The notes under the pieces: model-generated | Told to the model about the DNA's origin: nothing | The model's input: the letters and a program-made list of their open reading frames with translations, nothing else | Databases searched by the model: none | Shown here: positions 23,494-36,334 of the stretch, in pieces | Layout of the letters: each line of letters starts with the position of its first letter | Position numbering within the stretch: position 1 is the stretch's first letter | Translations under genes and position numbers: made by a program | NCBI GenBank assembly: GCA_910589415.1 | Contig: OU342633.1 | Coordinates: forward strand, 35,842,210 to 35,906,209 | Direction of reading: 5' to 3' | DNA: 64,000 bases | From: Malachius bipustulatus | Taxonomy: Eukaryota; Arthropoda; Insecta; Coleoptera; Melyridae

Positions 23494-26400
23494 TCAGCTA
23501 GAAGGGAAAATTACAATTTTCGAGCAGCGTCCCTTTCGATTCCAGAAATCCACAGCTCTAACTCTGTATTCACCAATTGTTGATTCGCAACTCTCATTAC
23601 CTGAAACAAAAAAATTATAAAGCTTTAATTTTAACCAATCTCTATTTCACCATTATATTGTGACATTTCCGTTTTCGCTAATTGCACTTCTACACTCAGC
23701 AAACTTGTCACTTCTAACAGCTCCACGAGTTCCTATCATCATTCATTGCTAGATGCAGGTCCCGGTCAGGTTAGATTAGTTTTTTAATTAATTATAAGTA
23801 GATGATAATTATAATTATCAAGGCATTTTGTTATGTTTTTTTTTTGTGTATTCAATCAACGTGAAGACATTTTATTCTTGATCTCCGTCGAACTCAACTC
23901 AAATGGGTGGATCATTTCGATTGATAATAATTGTTTCCCGATCTACTGAACCGATCTACATTTTCGTCCTTGCCATGGAGGCCAATTAAACAATCAACGG
24001 GTAACTTCCTAACCGGACCTCGGAAAGGAGCCTCCACAACTCGTTGGCTTCCTAGCCACCGGACCCCATATAGCCTTCCGTGCAAACGGCTAATCTAACA
24101 AGACCCATTCCCACGGTTATCTAAATGACCTAGATTCTGTGTATAAAAGATCCAACAGGAAAACACAAAGTAGAGTCCTGAGAGGTCCTGAAACTAGATT
24201 AACACGATCACACCGGGTAAGTATGTGGCCTTTTTGTGAAAATATTTGAAGCTAGGGATTAAGGCTGGTATAATCTCAAATTCAAAACTAGAGTTCAGGG
24301 CGAAAGTTAAATCAGAGGGACCACATATATAATATGGAGCTGGGAAGAAAAAAAATTTAAACATGCAGAGATTAATAAAATGGCCAAGAGCAAAGCATGG
24401 CAGGAATTATGTAATGACCTTAGATAGTTAAACTAAGAATGCTTGATAATTTTAAGAATTCCTGAAGAGATCCTTATATAATATACAAGATTGAATTGTC
24501 GTGGCGGTGAATCCCCGTCAAAGTCATCAGCTGCAAAAGTATATGTATAAGGTACTTCCAAGGTTTTACATATAGACAGCGACACAGGAATCAGACATTA
24601 CTCAGAAAAGCGATTTTCAATTTCCCGCATCCAAGCCCCGCCATCAAATCCTAGACTACCAGTTTCCTATTTTAGACGAAATAGAATATCGGAAATCAAA
24701 CAACTCACTTAAGGGGTTAGAAGACAAATCTCGTTCGAGAGAGCGATCCGCCAAATTCAGTCGCACTCGTAGGATGTATCCCGATCCCGAGCGCCCCATT
24801 CCGCCATTTCCAGTTCCAGGTCCTCTTTTCTAGAGGTATCGATTCAATGATGACTATGTTTCCTGCCACTTGAACTGCTTTTACTATCAATGTCGGAGTC
24901 GCATCTCAGACAAGTTTTTATTGCCGCTTTTTACACGTCTTAGGAGAGATATCTCCAGACAACCCCTATTATCAGGTCCTTAGGAGAGGTGCCGGCGTTA
25001 TAACGGGATCCGCTCCAACAACCCCCCGGGAATTGAATTATAACGTCTTGATGTACGATGGCTCTTGCTCATATTTCACCGGAGGGACTGCATGGTGAAG
25101 GGTAATCCTATCTGTTATTTCATCAGCAAGAAAAGAAATGGAAAATGTATCATCAGGGTATCAGGTTTAGGTTAGGTTACCAGAGATGTTTGATTAGTTT
25201 ATAATTAAATGACTTTAAATAATAATATACATATATATCTGCAATTTTTTTTAACTATAAAAGCAATTACCATTTGGGTATCATTTAAAACGGCTTTCGT
25301 TAGGAATACTTATTTTCCTCTATAGTATCCGTAGAAAAGTGACTTAATTTGTTTGTTTTTCTCGCAACTATGCATCAAGACTAGCAACAGCAGCAGCACC
25401 ACCTACGCTACCAAAAAGGGTGCGCAAAATGTTTTTTTCCAACAACCTGGTGCCACTGTTCTTTTAGGTATCAATTTGTAACGCATTAGTGGCGTTTAAG
25501 TCTATCTACGCGTATATTTAACATCAAAATAAAAATTTATTGAGCAAAAATTGTTAACAACCTTTCCTAAAACAACATCGTGTTTAAATTCACGAACCTT
25601 AGATCAGTTGCGATCTTGGAATTACGACATCACCTGATGCGCACCAACCTAAAGCGATAATCTAGAAAGAGAGGAACTCTCTCATTGGTCAGGAAAAGTG
25701 GCGTGACCTATAGGGACGTGGATCTGGAAGAAGCGTCGAGGGAACAGAGATAGACGAGGCCGGGCTGTCAACAAGAGCGGTCGCGTGGACGAACGGCGGC
25801 AAGCCTCACCTGCATCTTATCTGAATTTCTTATCTATTACCGTTACCTTTCATATTTTCTTCATAATTAAAAATTAAATTGCTTCTACAAAATTATCTTA
25901 ACAACATTCGAGTACGAGACCGAAAGGCCAACAAGTGCTTATCTCCGTTTTGACAGAATCTAGTTCAATCTAGAAAAATGTAAAAAAATAGATTTGCCAG
26001 TCATTTCAAGTATTGGCTGTAGTTTTGCATTTCTCATCGCTGTAGTGTAATCTTTTATACCCACTTATAGCTTTTAATTTTACTATCAAGTCGCTTAAAA
26101 CTTAAGTAACGTTCGCAATAAATTTGACAACTCCTCAAACTGTCCCAATAACTGTAACACGACGTTATAAACAAACAACCCCCCATAACATAAACTTCAT
26201 CATTAAATTTAACAAGGTGATAACCGAGAACGAACGGCACCTCCGAGCTGGTGCTGGTGCTGGTGATTATCCTCAACTCAAACGCCCTGACGACTCCAAT
26301 CAAGGGCAGCTGTCCGGCGGCGGCGTAATTGATGCTTGCGCCACCTTGCCCTGAGGGGCTATCAATCAAGGGATGGCACTTACCTGTACCTGCGGGGGCG

Positions 26401-29400
26401 TATTGGTACGACAGGAATATCGTGTCCTGGGAATTTACACGCCTGAAACCGTCTGACCGATCGCAACGTGGGTGGAGCTCCACCTCGTACGACCGGATAC
26501 ATCTGTAACGGGATTGGTAGGTAAATTTTAAATTAAATATGTAGGTCAACGTGTTGTCTGCTGAATTATATTTTTTAGATTAGAATTGCCAGAATCGCGT
26601 GAGTGTAATAATCTAATTAAGCAGAAGAAAATTGTTGAATAAATTCTCGCGCACCTACACATTTATAAACGGATGGCTTATTAATTTACTTAACGACGCA
26701 GGTAAGTATAGAGATTCAAGTATGAGATTTGGGCTAAATCTGCCCTATATATCTGGGCTTTAGCCTTAATGAATACCTACGTAGTATCGCGATGAATTTA
26801 GACCATAGATTTAACAACGTGTCCTATAATGAACCGGTAATAAATTGCCGCGGTCTATCCGTTACTCTGGAGAATTTGAATTTATGGTCCCGAAATGTTT
26901 TCTTCTAAAAGCTTTTCGAATTAACCAGATATATCGTTCAATGCCGGCGTTCATTTACATTTACACAATCCGGTATTTCACATGAGAAATATTCTATAAA
27001 GGAGATTTATATTCCTAAATAAAACTCACCTAGTTCTGATACTACTGTCGCTCCAAGTAATCAAAACCTCGTTTCTGGTGATATTAACAACCCTTAGCGC
27101 TCTCACCCTGCCTGGCGATCTATCAAAGCCGGCGCAAATCTGCACTAAAACCACGCTCGTCTCTCCCAACTTCAATCCAAGTCTAAAACTACCAGCACCA
27201 GCACCAGTACCATCTTCAACCGGAGATGGACCTCTGACTCTTGCAGGTTCCTGAAAGTTCACATCCTAAAGTAGAAGCGTTAGTACATTCCAAACTGAGT
27301 CGCTCTTACCGCCGCATCTCTCATCATTCTTCTTGTAACCTTACCAGGGAAAACTTGCTCTCCTTCTTTCCTCCATACCATGAACGGATTCGTTAAGGAG
27401 TTATCCAAGACGTAAACAGCGTACCTCCAGTTTTCTCCCTCGTCCAAACCATGCAAGACGATATTAATCTCTTTTGTTATACCGCTAGCGGCTTCATCTT
27501 GGATTCTTCCATCTTCCTGATTTGTTATTAAGAAAGAAACTTCTCTTTGACCTCTCCTGGTTGCTAGCACAGTTATATTACTTGCTGTTAAATTGTAGGG
27601 GAGGGAAGTGTTCCCTAATCGTGCCAAAAGAGCCATGACGGAGTACACCGGCTTAGGGATGAACTGGTTATGAGGGGGTGATGTATGGTTCATCTGGAAT
27701 CTATCCCAGAAATGTATATTGCATACTTCTTTGGTAAAAGTTAGATGTATAGAAATGTGCCTCAGAAGACTAGTAATTTTGGGATGGAGTGCTCCTGGGG
27801 GTTATAACTTCTCCCCAATAGCACTATCGATTTTTTTTCACAAAGGAACACTTTCAGATTCTCCTAAATACTTGCAGCTTCAACTGGATACTAGTTTAGT
27901 AAGTCACCACAAACACTTTTGTAACTTACTTGTAGCTGCTGCTTCCTGAACTTAATCAAGCAGCTCTTGATGATAAGGAGAAGTTGTTGTACGTGACAGA
28001 TTATATATATTTTTTGGGTTCAATTATTCTAGTTGATGAAGCAGCATGATTAAAAAGCCTCTCCAGTCTCTCCCAGAGACTTGAAGTTTCAACTAGATAC
28101 CGCATAACCAGAAGTACTGTTTCAATTTTTGTTAATATTCGATGGAGTTTAATCGAGCTGCCTCTGTTTGAGAGCGTTCAGGATAAAAAAAAAGCGAAGC
28201 TCAGTCTTAGTAGAAGCTCGACTGAAGTTGAAGAATGAGCCTAATGAAAGAGGACGACAAAAGGGAAGGTGGTAGTTGAGAAAGCAGCAATATTGAATAA
28301 ATATTTTCAGATTTTTCCTGGAATCGACAGCTTTAACTTATAGATGCTGCTTCGCCAAAAGTGTTACTTCTGTTGCCTTTCTGACAGATGAGCTAAATGA
28401 GTTTCATGGAGCTTCTTCTTCTTCTTGAGTGCTTAATAAAATAGAACGACGATCAGTCTTACTGACAACCTAAAGGATCAAAAAGGGCCGCATCATTGCT
28501 CAAGAGCATCTTCAGACCCTTGCAGTTCATACTAGATGCTGCTTCACCCCAGTACAGCTTTTTATTACCTCTTTAAGATCAGATTCCTCGTGAGTTTAAC
28601 CGAGCTGCTTCTTTCTTAGTGCTCTAGAAAATAAATTGACGCTCATTCTTACAAGCAGACTCTTCCAGAAATCTATTTCTTCAACTAGATGATACTTCAC
28701 CAACTTTTATCAATTTTTTGACAGCTGATCGATGCTTCATGAGTTGCATCGAGCTGCTTATTCTTGAGCTTGCAGTAATTTTGAGCGATACTCAGTATTA
28801 CTAGCGCAGTTTTTTCAAAATAGCGTCAAACTTTAGAGGGTCATCAAAAGGTGGTTTTATATTTTACTTAGCAGATTGAGTAAATATAAAAAAATAATTC
28901 TTACCTGGCGAATAATGTTCTTTGGGTGAAATAAAACGGATGATAGTTGAGGAATGCGTTGTCGTTGCTGATGAGGGCGACTCTAGCTCTCCCATCGACC
29001 TGCAGTTTCCAGAATCCAGCAATTACTTGCGCTACCATAGAGGCGTAACGGACATCTCCCCTCCATGACTCATTTCTGGACCATCCTACCAGGATATCCG
29101 CTTCACTGTTGATAGAGATGAGAGCTTTCTTTAAAAAAATATCATGAATATTGTAATAAAAGTCTGCCGAGTTCTAATCGGTTTGTAATAAATCTGAAAC
29201 ATCCCAGTATGTATGATTACCCTAAGGAGAGCAACGGAATATTCCCTCGCATATTTCTTATAATATAATAAAGAAATTTAGGGAGAAAATCAAAACAGCT
29301 TATCTGACATCCCCTCGCAGTTCAGCACTCTCTGTTAGACGAGACCAAGACCGCCCCTATATATCTGGAAATTTAAAAAGCCCTCCAGTCATGTATTATT

Positions 29401-32400
29401 TCGTAAATATGGAGGGAGGCTGCTTTCGAACTCGATTAAAGAAGCTTCCCAAACTTGTTGACGTATCGCCCCGGACGAAATACCGTGCGTTTTGCGATAA
29501 TTCAAACTTCAGTTTCGGAATCGATAAAACTGTCGTCTCTCTTTGAGTTATTTGTTGTTGTTGTTGTTGTTGTTGTTGCTCGCTTCTATTCCTGCGAACT
29601 GCACTTTTATTAATCTAACTATAACTCACTCATTCAAAATTTCCAATCTTTCTGTTCCAGGATATTCGTTGTGTAATGTATTCAACAACTCTTGCGTCCC
29701 TTTTAGAACTCCTCCAGCGCTCCCGTTTCCTTTACGATGAAAAGAGAGTCTGTTGATGGGACACGTAGACGTAGCACAAAGCTCCAGCAAGGCCCAGCAT
29801 AAGGGATGATGTTGACGATTGTGGAACAATCCAGCTGGGCCTATTAGTTGTGGAATACGCAAGGTTTCTTTAGAGGAAGGGGTTTCTGGTCGGGATTTAA
29901 GGGAAGTGTTGGAAGATTGAAATGCAAGGAGGAGACCTTCTGCAGTTCCTAGGACGTATGACAGGTAGCCTGTAATGTAGTTAGGTATAAAATTCTAGGG
30001 TGAGATTGTTTGGTCACTTACTTGATTGATTGAAGTTGAGGACGTTGTAGTTTTTTAAATCTGGTTCGTTCCAAGTCTCGAAATTCCATTTTGAGACTTC
30101 TTGAGCTCCAAACAAATCTGTTATTGAGATCAAATTTTTATTAGCATAGAAAGGAAGTTTATAGAAATATCCAGAAGCCTCCCAGATTATTTCTCGATTC
30201 ACGTAAATAGGTAGTTACCTCTGCAAGGGAGAGGAGAAACTCTTTTCTCTACTGATTTTATGAGCAAATCATCATATCGCTTTTAAAATTATTATATTAT
30301 TAAATAACAGACCACGTTAGTTATGAAACGCGTTATCTTAACAATACATGTTGATCTCAATTTGCCTTGACTTCCTGAATATATCGAGCTGTGATTGGCT
30401 TTTACTCGTGATTTTTTTGAACTGTGATTGAATCGTACCTGCGAATGTGCGTCCATTATTTATAACGGCAAGAGGAATGTACCTATACGTCAGTATTAAA
30501 CTGAAATCAATAAGATAATGAAGGTTTTATTCAATATTAAGCAATATTCATGGAATACAACCAATTGCAGCTAGAGTGATAAAAGTTAATGCGCAAGCGT
30601 ATTTGCATAACATTGCGGACGCGTTTATTATCTTGCGCATTGTCGATCAATAATAAATATTATATTTTATAAAATGTCAAAGGTGTGTAGTATTATTTCT
30701 TCAGTGAGACAGTTGAGTAGGTCGTTTTAAGGAACAAGGACTGGCAAGGAAATTCGGAACAAAATAAGTATTTTTCTCGAGTGAGAGAAATAAAAGGAAA
30801 TATTATTTCCAGCGTTTTCTTTTATACTTTATGCGAAGCTATCACGTCTGTCATGCGAATTATGTGATTTATTTTAGAACATTCGGAGGGCCTACCATTA
30901 ACCCCAATATACCTTTACGACTCCCTACTAAAGTTTGAATGTCTAAAAGCAGAGGTTAATAGAAGTTACTCATAGGTTTCCGGATTTATGGGGGATTTCG
31001 GGATAAAATACTCCTACTTTTAACTTTTTATTGGCTCCACTTTCTTTTTGTTCCGGTCAGATGGCGCCGTTACGAGGAGTTCTCCAGGAGTGAAAAGTTA
31101 CATTGATAGGTCGATTCGGGTGCGGGAGAGAATCGTCATTATTGCATGGTGCGTCGTTTCTTCATGACGCCAATTGCGGCATAGTTACGATTTTAACGAG
31201 CGATTTCGATTTAATGCAACTATGCGATCAAACTGCCTGTCGTTATTTGCGTAAGCCAGTGTCCTGAAAATGATCTAATCCGGGTCGGGAAGAGATAAGC
31301 CACCATGAGCATCATGGCCATCTCTTAAAACCTCCACTTGACTACGCAATTATGTGGGTATGTATGGGCGTGCTAAATAATCTATACCGGTTTTCATTAT
31401 GATACAAATTTTCATTATCTCACTAGTAAACTGACCAATAGCCTGGTATATTATTTGGTTTCTACGGTACGAAATCACATTAACGTCAACTAAGTCATGA
31501 ATTTTAAGGTGCGTTCAGCAACTATCACTATATCTATACAGTGTGACCCATTTGTTCTTGAAACACCCTAAAGAATCTTAATTTATGGTGCGATTTTAAA
31601 GAAATTTCTTTTAAACCATAGAGCTTGATAAACTATATTTTGGGAGCAAAAAGCGTCTCATTCCTACAAAATCCAAGGCCTACTAGATCAGTGTGTACTT
31701 TTAAAATCTCAAAAATTCATATTAGCGATTTTTTTAGAAAAAAACTGTGCACGCTACTGGATTCACCAGCCCTCAAAACGGTACTGTACTAAATTTTATT
31801 GGAAATGTCAGAGTAATGAGGATCTTGCAGTTATTTTAGAAATTCATAATAGAACTCCGAATTTTCATCAATTTATTCGAAAAGGTCAAGAGAGACAAAA
31901 TAGAAATGGTACGTCTAAGTTGGTGATAATGTAGGTACTTTAATTTTTTAATTATAATTATTTATTTATTTATTTTTTTTTTATTTTTTTTACTTTTTTT
32001 TACTTTTTTTAATTTTAATTTTTACTTATGACAGCTTTTGACCTTTTTCAAATTAATTTATGAAAATTCGGAGTATTATTATGGATTTCTAAAATAACTA
32101 CAAGATCCTTTTTACTCTGACATTTTCAATAAAATTTAGTACAGTACCGTTTTGAGGGCTGGTGAATCCCGTGGCGTGCCCAGTTTTTTTCAAAAAAAAT
32201 CGCTAATATGAATTTTTGAGATTTTACAAGTAAACACTGATCTAGTAGGCCCTGGATTTTGTAGGAATGAGACGCTTTTTGCTCCCAAAATATAGTTTAT
32301 CAAGCTCTATGATTTAAAAGAATTTTTTTTAAATCGCACCATAAATTAAGATTCTACAGGGTGTTTCAAGAACAAATGGGTCACACGTGTGACAGTACTG

Positions 32401-35306
32401 TATAAATATCAGAAGGATTTTACATTAAATAAAAAAGTTTCTTTAAAAAAAAAATAATGTATGCCAGTTCACAGATAATGGCACTATCTTGACCTTCATA
32501 AAAGTGTATTAATAATAGTTTCAATTATAAGATTTTTAAACTATAAAATATGAACTTACTAATATAATGCGCCACCAAATCTTGGGTAAATTGTTTCCAA
32601 TTTTCCTGATTAAAATTTCTCAAAAAATCCCTGTTTTTCTCATCGTTCCAATCATCATTCATGGGATAGCCCATTAATTCAAATCCAGGTCTCAAGTTAT
32701 ATGAAACTAAATATCTCAACAGGTCATCCAAATTAGTGTAGTTATAATTAACACGTTCCAGTTCAGGATAATATCTAAAAAAAATTTCTTATAAAAACTA
32801 TTTAAGAACTTTTAAACATACACTTGAATTATTTTCTAAATAGTCTGCCAAGATCATATTAGCTTATGCTGCGTTGTAGCATCAAACATTATGATGACAC
32901 TAAAAACGACAAGTAGAATTTGAAGGTTATTTAAGATATCGATGGAACATTTTTGACATTAAGAGGACTCAGAAACAATAAATTTAATATTCGATTACGA
33001 CATCGGCCTGGCTTTGTTGTCAACTTTTTATTCCAAAATAACAAACTGATTTTTTTTTTACATCTGACAGTTTTGAGATTTAATTAATTTAATTTTTAAT
33101 TTTATAAAATGAGAAATGAGATTTTTTATTCTATATAGGAGTAAGAAATTCCCAAAGTATTTAAGTAAAGAAGCCAAACAGATGGTGGCAAATTTGATTC
33201 AATATTTTGAAGATGGATCTATGAATGAAGGCCCCTTATTACATGCCAGTAACATCAGTGAGCGAGTATAAATCATTTTACTTTGGTCGACGTCACGAGA
33301 TGATTTTTACTCCCGTCCCGATCGTCAGTCTTCTTCCTTCTGCAGTTGTAGTTCTTCCTTTACATATCTACTCTTTCCAAGAAGAAGAGGAATGAGAAGT
33401 AAAATAACAAAATTTACCTCAACATTCTGAGTTGTACTTATATCTGAAGATGAAGACTGAATTTCATCTTTTTATCTAAAAACGATGCTGGTGTATGGAG
33501 ACCTATTCTAGTTTTCTAAATCAGTTATTCGACATTTTATAAGGTAATATTTATTATTACTATCATTGCATTTACGTTAAAAAAAAGGGGTTTAGGACTG
33601 CGCATATAACAAACTGCGTAGAAATATTGATTTATGGATTTGATTATGTGTGATTCTGAATGTTAAATTATCAACTGTCAAGTTGATAGTTCAAGAAGAA
33701 TATTAATATCAAGAATAATATTAACAAAATTTGTAATTTGTGTTCAACTTTCCAATAAAATATTCTTTACAAATAGGTGCTTATTATTTTTTGGCCTACT
33801 ATGAATTAGCACCAGTAAGTATATAATAATCAAAAGAAACCTTAAACCTTATTTCCAAATAAATAAAAATTGTTAATATAAGAGATTCCTCATTTCACCT
33901 ACAAAATTTTAGATATGACATCAATGCTGATATTTCATGTGACCTTGGCAGCCTATTAAAAAAAATTAACCATATTTATGTTTTTCAAATAAAAAGCTGC
34001 TAACGCCGTGTCCTAGCTGCATCCGGGTAATGCGTTGCGTGCGATGCGGGGAACGCACGCAACGCAAAATCGCACGGGGAATTTTGAGTGTGTCCTAACT
34101 GAATGCGTGCGGTGCGGGCGAGAAAATGGTTTCCAATCCAACTATTTCTGGTGCAGCTTCAGATGAAATACGTTTTAATTTGGAAACCAGTAGGTTGTTG
34201 GAGCTTGAAAGACTTAAAAATCACAGAAAGAAACATGTTACTTAAGAGAAAGAAACAATAAGACGCAAGTAATCTATAGAAATAGTTATAGATTTGATAG
34301 ATAGATAAATAGCAGGTAGGTTAAATATAAAAAGGTCTACAATAGAAGTTAATAGACCTCATACTTACTTTAAAAGCCTAAATTCGAGACATTTTCACAT
34401 TCCCAGTGTACCTTGACTCTTGTTCTTGTAAAATAGATTTCTCTTATTGCACAAAATGTTTCGCTTTGGCACGAAGGCAATCGAAATTTAAAAAATTTCC
34501 TGCCCGCCGCAAAAATCGTAAGATTTTGACAGATGAAAAAACTAAATATTTCAATTTAAAACAATGCGTGCGTTGCGGTGTCGTTTTATCGTACGACTTT
34601 GCGGGCAAACGCGTCTACTGAGGACACTCCCATTGCTTTACATGTGTTTTATTTTAATCGTTCCCCGCAACGCACGCACGCAACGCAGTCCCCGGATGCA
34701 GCTAGGACGCGGCGTAAGAAATGCGCGCCTTTCATAATCATAACGCACCCACATAGTTTCGTTTCCGGTTGACGTTTACCAGTAAATTGACATTGAGATT
34801 GACGTAAATTGTTCTTTTTGTATCGCTTAGACTCGACTATATATTCACTTTAGTCAACTTGTCTCTAGAGGACTTATTGACTAATTAAAAAATAGAAAGA
34901 TCAAAAACTCACTTACTCAAATTTTATTAAATTATAAAGCCAATGAATTCGGACTTGCGCGATGCCTTTATAAGGTAAGGAGCCAATAAGAGCCAAGTTA
35001 TTTTTTTCTTCTTCACTCGACATGAATTCATAAATTTTTGATTTTGGGTCCGGAGGGCTGCAATTGAAAATACTGAGTTTTATTGATATTTATACAGGTG
35101 TGTCGCAATTTATGTAATTTAAGAGAGAGAATTGGGAAAGTGACTTACCAGAGACCAGTACTTTTCCAAAAATGACGAAACTTTGCTCCATCATTAGTTA
35201 AATCAGCTGCAATATTTATTATTCCATCTGAACTATTTAGGGGAAGTACTGGAACAATCACCAACACCAGCACCAACACTACTAATAAAATTATCACCCG
35301 TAACAT
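23494..35306 (-). CDS. IDUA: Alpha-L-iduronidase (GH39 lysosomal glycosidase), ten exons, complete
   Basis: This enzyme removes terminal alpha-L-iduronate from dermatan and heparan sulfate in lysosomes. Coding exons in transcript order are 35149-35306, 34917-35057, 32560-32774, 30022-30117, 29630-29969, 28905-29105, 27310-27700, 27030-27265, 26384-26502 and 23494-23600. All introns are GT-AG, frames join exactly, and the product is 667 aa against about 653 in human. Residues 1-22 or so form a Leu/Val-rich signal peptide. VSKWNFETWNEPD holds the acid/base Glu (about residue 189), and NDEADILVGW, split by the exon 5/6 junction, holds the nucleophile Glu (about 318). LSFHRKG, RNESWRGDVRYASM and the C-terminal YRVRAVDFW block are also typical. 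The start ATG at 35306 is the first in frame; an earlier ATG is out of frame. The last exon is isolated by a 2.8-kb intron. A TTTATT at 23420-23425 (AATAAA on the coding strand) is a plausible poly(A) signal. Confidence 0.93.
24140..24218 (+). promoter_or_regulatory. Possible TATA promoter and noncoding first exon inside IDUA intron 9, opposite strand
   Basis: GTATAAAAG near 24141 is followed about 30 bp later by the start of an ATG-free stretch ending in ACCGG and then GTAAGTATG, a strong splice donor at about 24219. This is the arrangement of a TATA-driven gene with a short noncoding first exon on the plus strand. No downstream plus-strand exon was identified, so the assignment is weak. Confidence 0.2.
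27830..28830. repeat. Divergent tandem repeat in IDUA intron 6
   Basis: A block of the form CTTGCAGCTTCAACTGGATA...GCTGCTTC occurs about five times (near 27863, 28074, 28320, 28510 and 28675), each followed by a GAGTTTAATCGAGCTGCTTC-like block. Spacing is roughly 165-245 bp. The array fills most of the intron between exons 6 and 7 and has no coding capacity. Its style (short GCTTC-rich units, variable length) resembles the array at 8.2-10.3 kb, though common origin was not established. Confidence 0.65.
29549..29579. repeat. (GTT)n microsatellite in IDUA intron 5
   Basis: About nine consecutive GTT/TTG units lie in the intron between exons 5 and 6, roughly 50 bp from the exon 5 splice donor. 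Confidence 0.9.
31541..32386. mobile_element. Long foldback repeat in IDUA intron 3
   Basis: Two arms of about 349 bp (31541-31889 and 32037-32386) are reverse complements around an AT-rich loop of about 147 bp. Landmarks are GTGTGACCCATTTGTTCTTG on the outside, CAAAAAGCGTCTCATTCCTA, and CAGCCCTCAAAACGGTAC. An ACAGGGTGTTTC motif lies about 20 bp inside the outer end. Identity is high, around 90% by eye. No ORF or target duplication was seen. Because it lies within an intron, the IDUA pre-mRNA must carry both arms. Confidence 0.85.
34004..34714. mobile_element. PIF/Harbinger-type MITE in IDUA intron 2
   Basis: A 711-bp element is flanked by TAA at 34001-34003 and 34715-34717, the 3-bp TWA target duplication of Harbinger elements. 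Terminal inverted repeats begin CGCCGYGTCCTAGCTGCATC and extend about 55 bp, with subterminal GCGTTGCGTGCG repeats. Secondary internal inverted blocks (TGTGTCCTAACTGAATGC on the left, a related reversed block on the right) follow. No transposase is encoded; the internal frames are incidental. Confidence 0.8.
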
Positions 35307-36126
35307 ATTGCATTAAGAATTTATTTAAAATTCAAACTTCCATCTACGCCACTGCGTTTGATTATTTAGCTACTATAAATTATTTGTAAGGTTCAAAGTC
35401 CCATCTTAATATAAATAAAGCACATTATCGTTTTTACCAGTACGTCTTGATAGTCTTTTTTGTGTTATTTAGGTACACCTTAGAAAACGAAAAGTTTTAA
35501 GGAATTATCAACAAAAAATGTACGAATAAAGGAACCATCAAACTCTGTTTCATTGTAGAATAATAAAATAGCTAGAAGAAAGCACTGATGCTACGAAATT
35601 ATTTACCTCCGCTATCAAGACAAGGCAATTATTTAATTTTTATTATCTTCATTTAACAGAGATGGTTCAAGTTATTTTCAAGCCCCTTTTTCTAATATAC
35701 GCCTTTGGTGTTTAGGTCCTATATGTGTTTACCTATCCTACTGATTTTAATTTTGGAAAATAGATTTGAAAATGGCTCGTATATATTTTCTTTACTCATA
35801 TAATAATTTAAATAAAAAATTGATTGAGATTTGTACATCATATACGTATCAGCAGAAATTTGGACAGTTTTATATTAATTGGGTGCGTTCAGCGCCCACA
35901 GTTGCTGGCAACAAACCGGAAATAAACATCCCTGAACGCCACGCTGTTTTGAAAAACGCTATCAGCTGCTGCGCAAAATCATCCAGCTACTGAAATTTAC
36001 CCTGTTTCGAAGCAGTAGCAACACTATTATTATTCATGTTGCTGTCTATTATTTTTTAAGAAGGTGCTTAAGTACCCCCTCTATAGCCCCCTCTACAGAT
36101 TGCGCATTACGCGTTTTCAAGGGATT
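35307..36126. other. Intergenic DNA between IDUA and the LINE
   Basis: This contains the upstream region of IDUA. A short GC-richer block at about 35880-36000 starts GGGTGCGTTCAGCGCCC and contains CCTGAACGCCACG, a weak inverted pair; related GTGCGTTCAGC sequence lies at 31509. No gene recognised. Confidence 0.4.
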
Positions 36127-36131
36127 GTTTG

Positions 36132-36159
36132 TTTATTGTTTATTGTTTATTGTTTATTG
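36132..36159 (-). repeat. LINE 3' terminal (CAATAAA)4 tail
   Basis: Four perfect TTTATTG units on the plus strand correspond to CAATAAA on the element's coding strand. This is the short tandem repeat used by CR1/L2-like elements to prime insertion. Confidence 0.85.
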
Positions 36160-36334
36160 CAATTCATTCATTCACAACAATATAATTTTAACAAGTACTA
36201 TTTATTTCCCAGCTAAACAAAGTTTGTGTTTGGGAAATGTCTTAATTTATTCTATATTATTTTGTAGTGACAATTTCTGACTTTATTTTGATGTGAGGAA
36301 GAGAGTCGAGCCACTGACAGTTCATCACACATGT

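Noticed and set aside
26055..26383. Extension of IDUA exon 9 as a continuous 164-aa frame
   Set aside because: A strong GGTACAG/GTAAGT donor ends the exon at 26384, and a matching C-terminal exon with the conserved YRVRAVDFW block is present at 23494-23600.
35880..36000. Possible short MITE with GTGCGTTCAG ends
   Set aside because: The inverted match is only about 10 bp and the boundaries are unclear, although a related motif exists at 31509.
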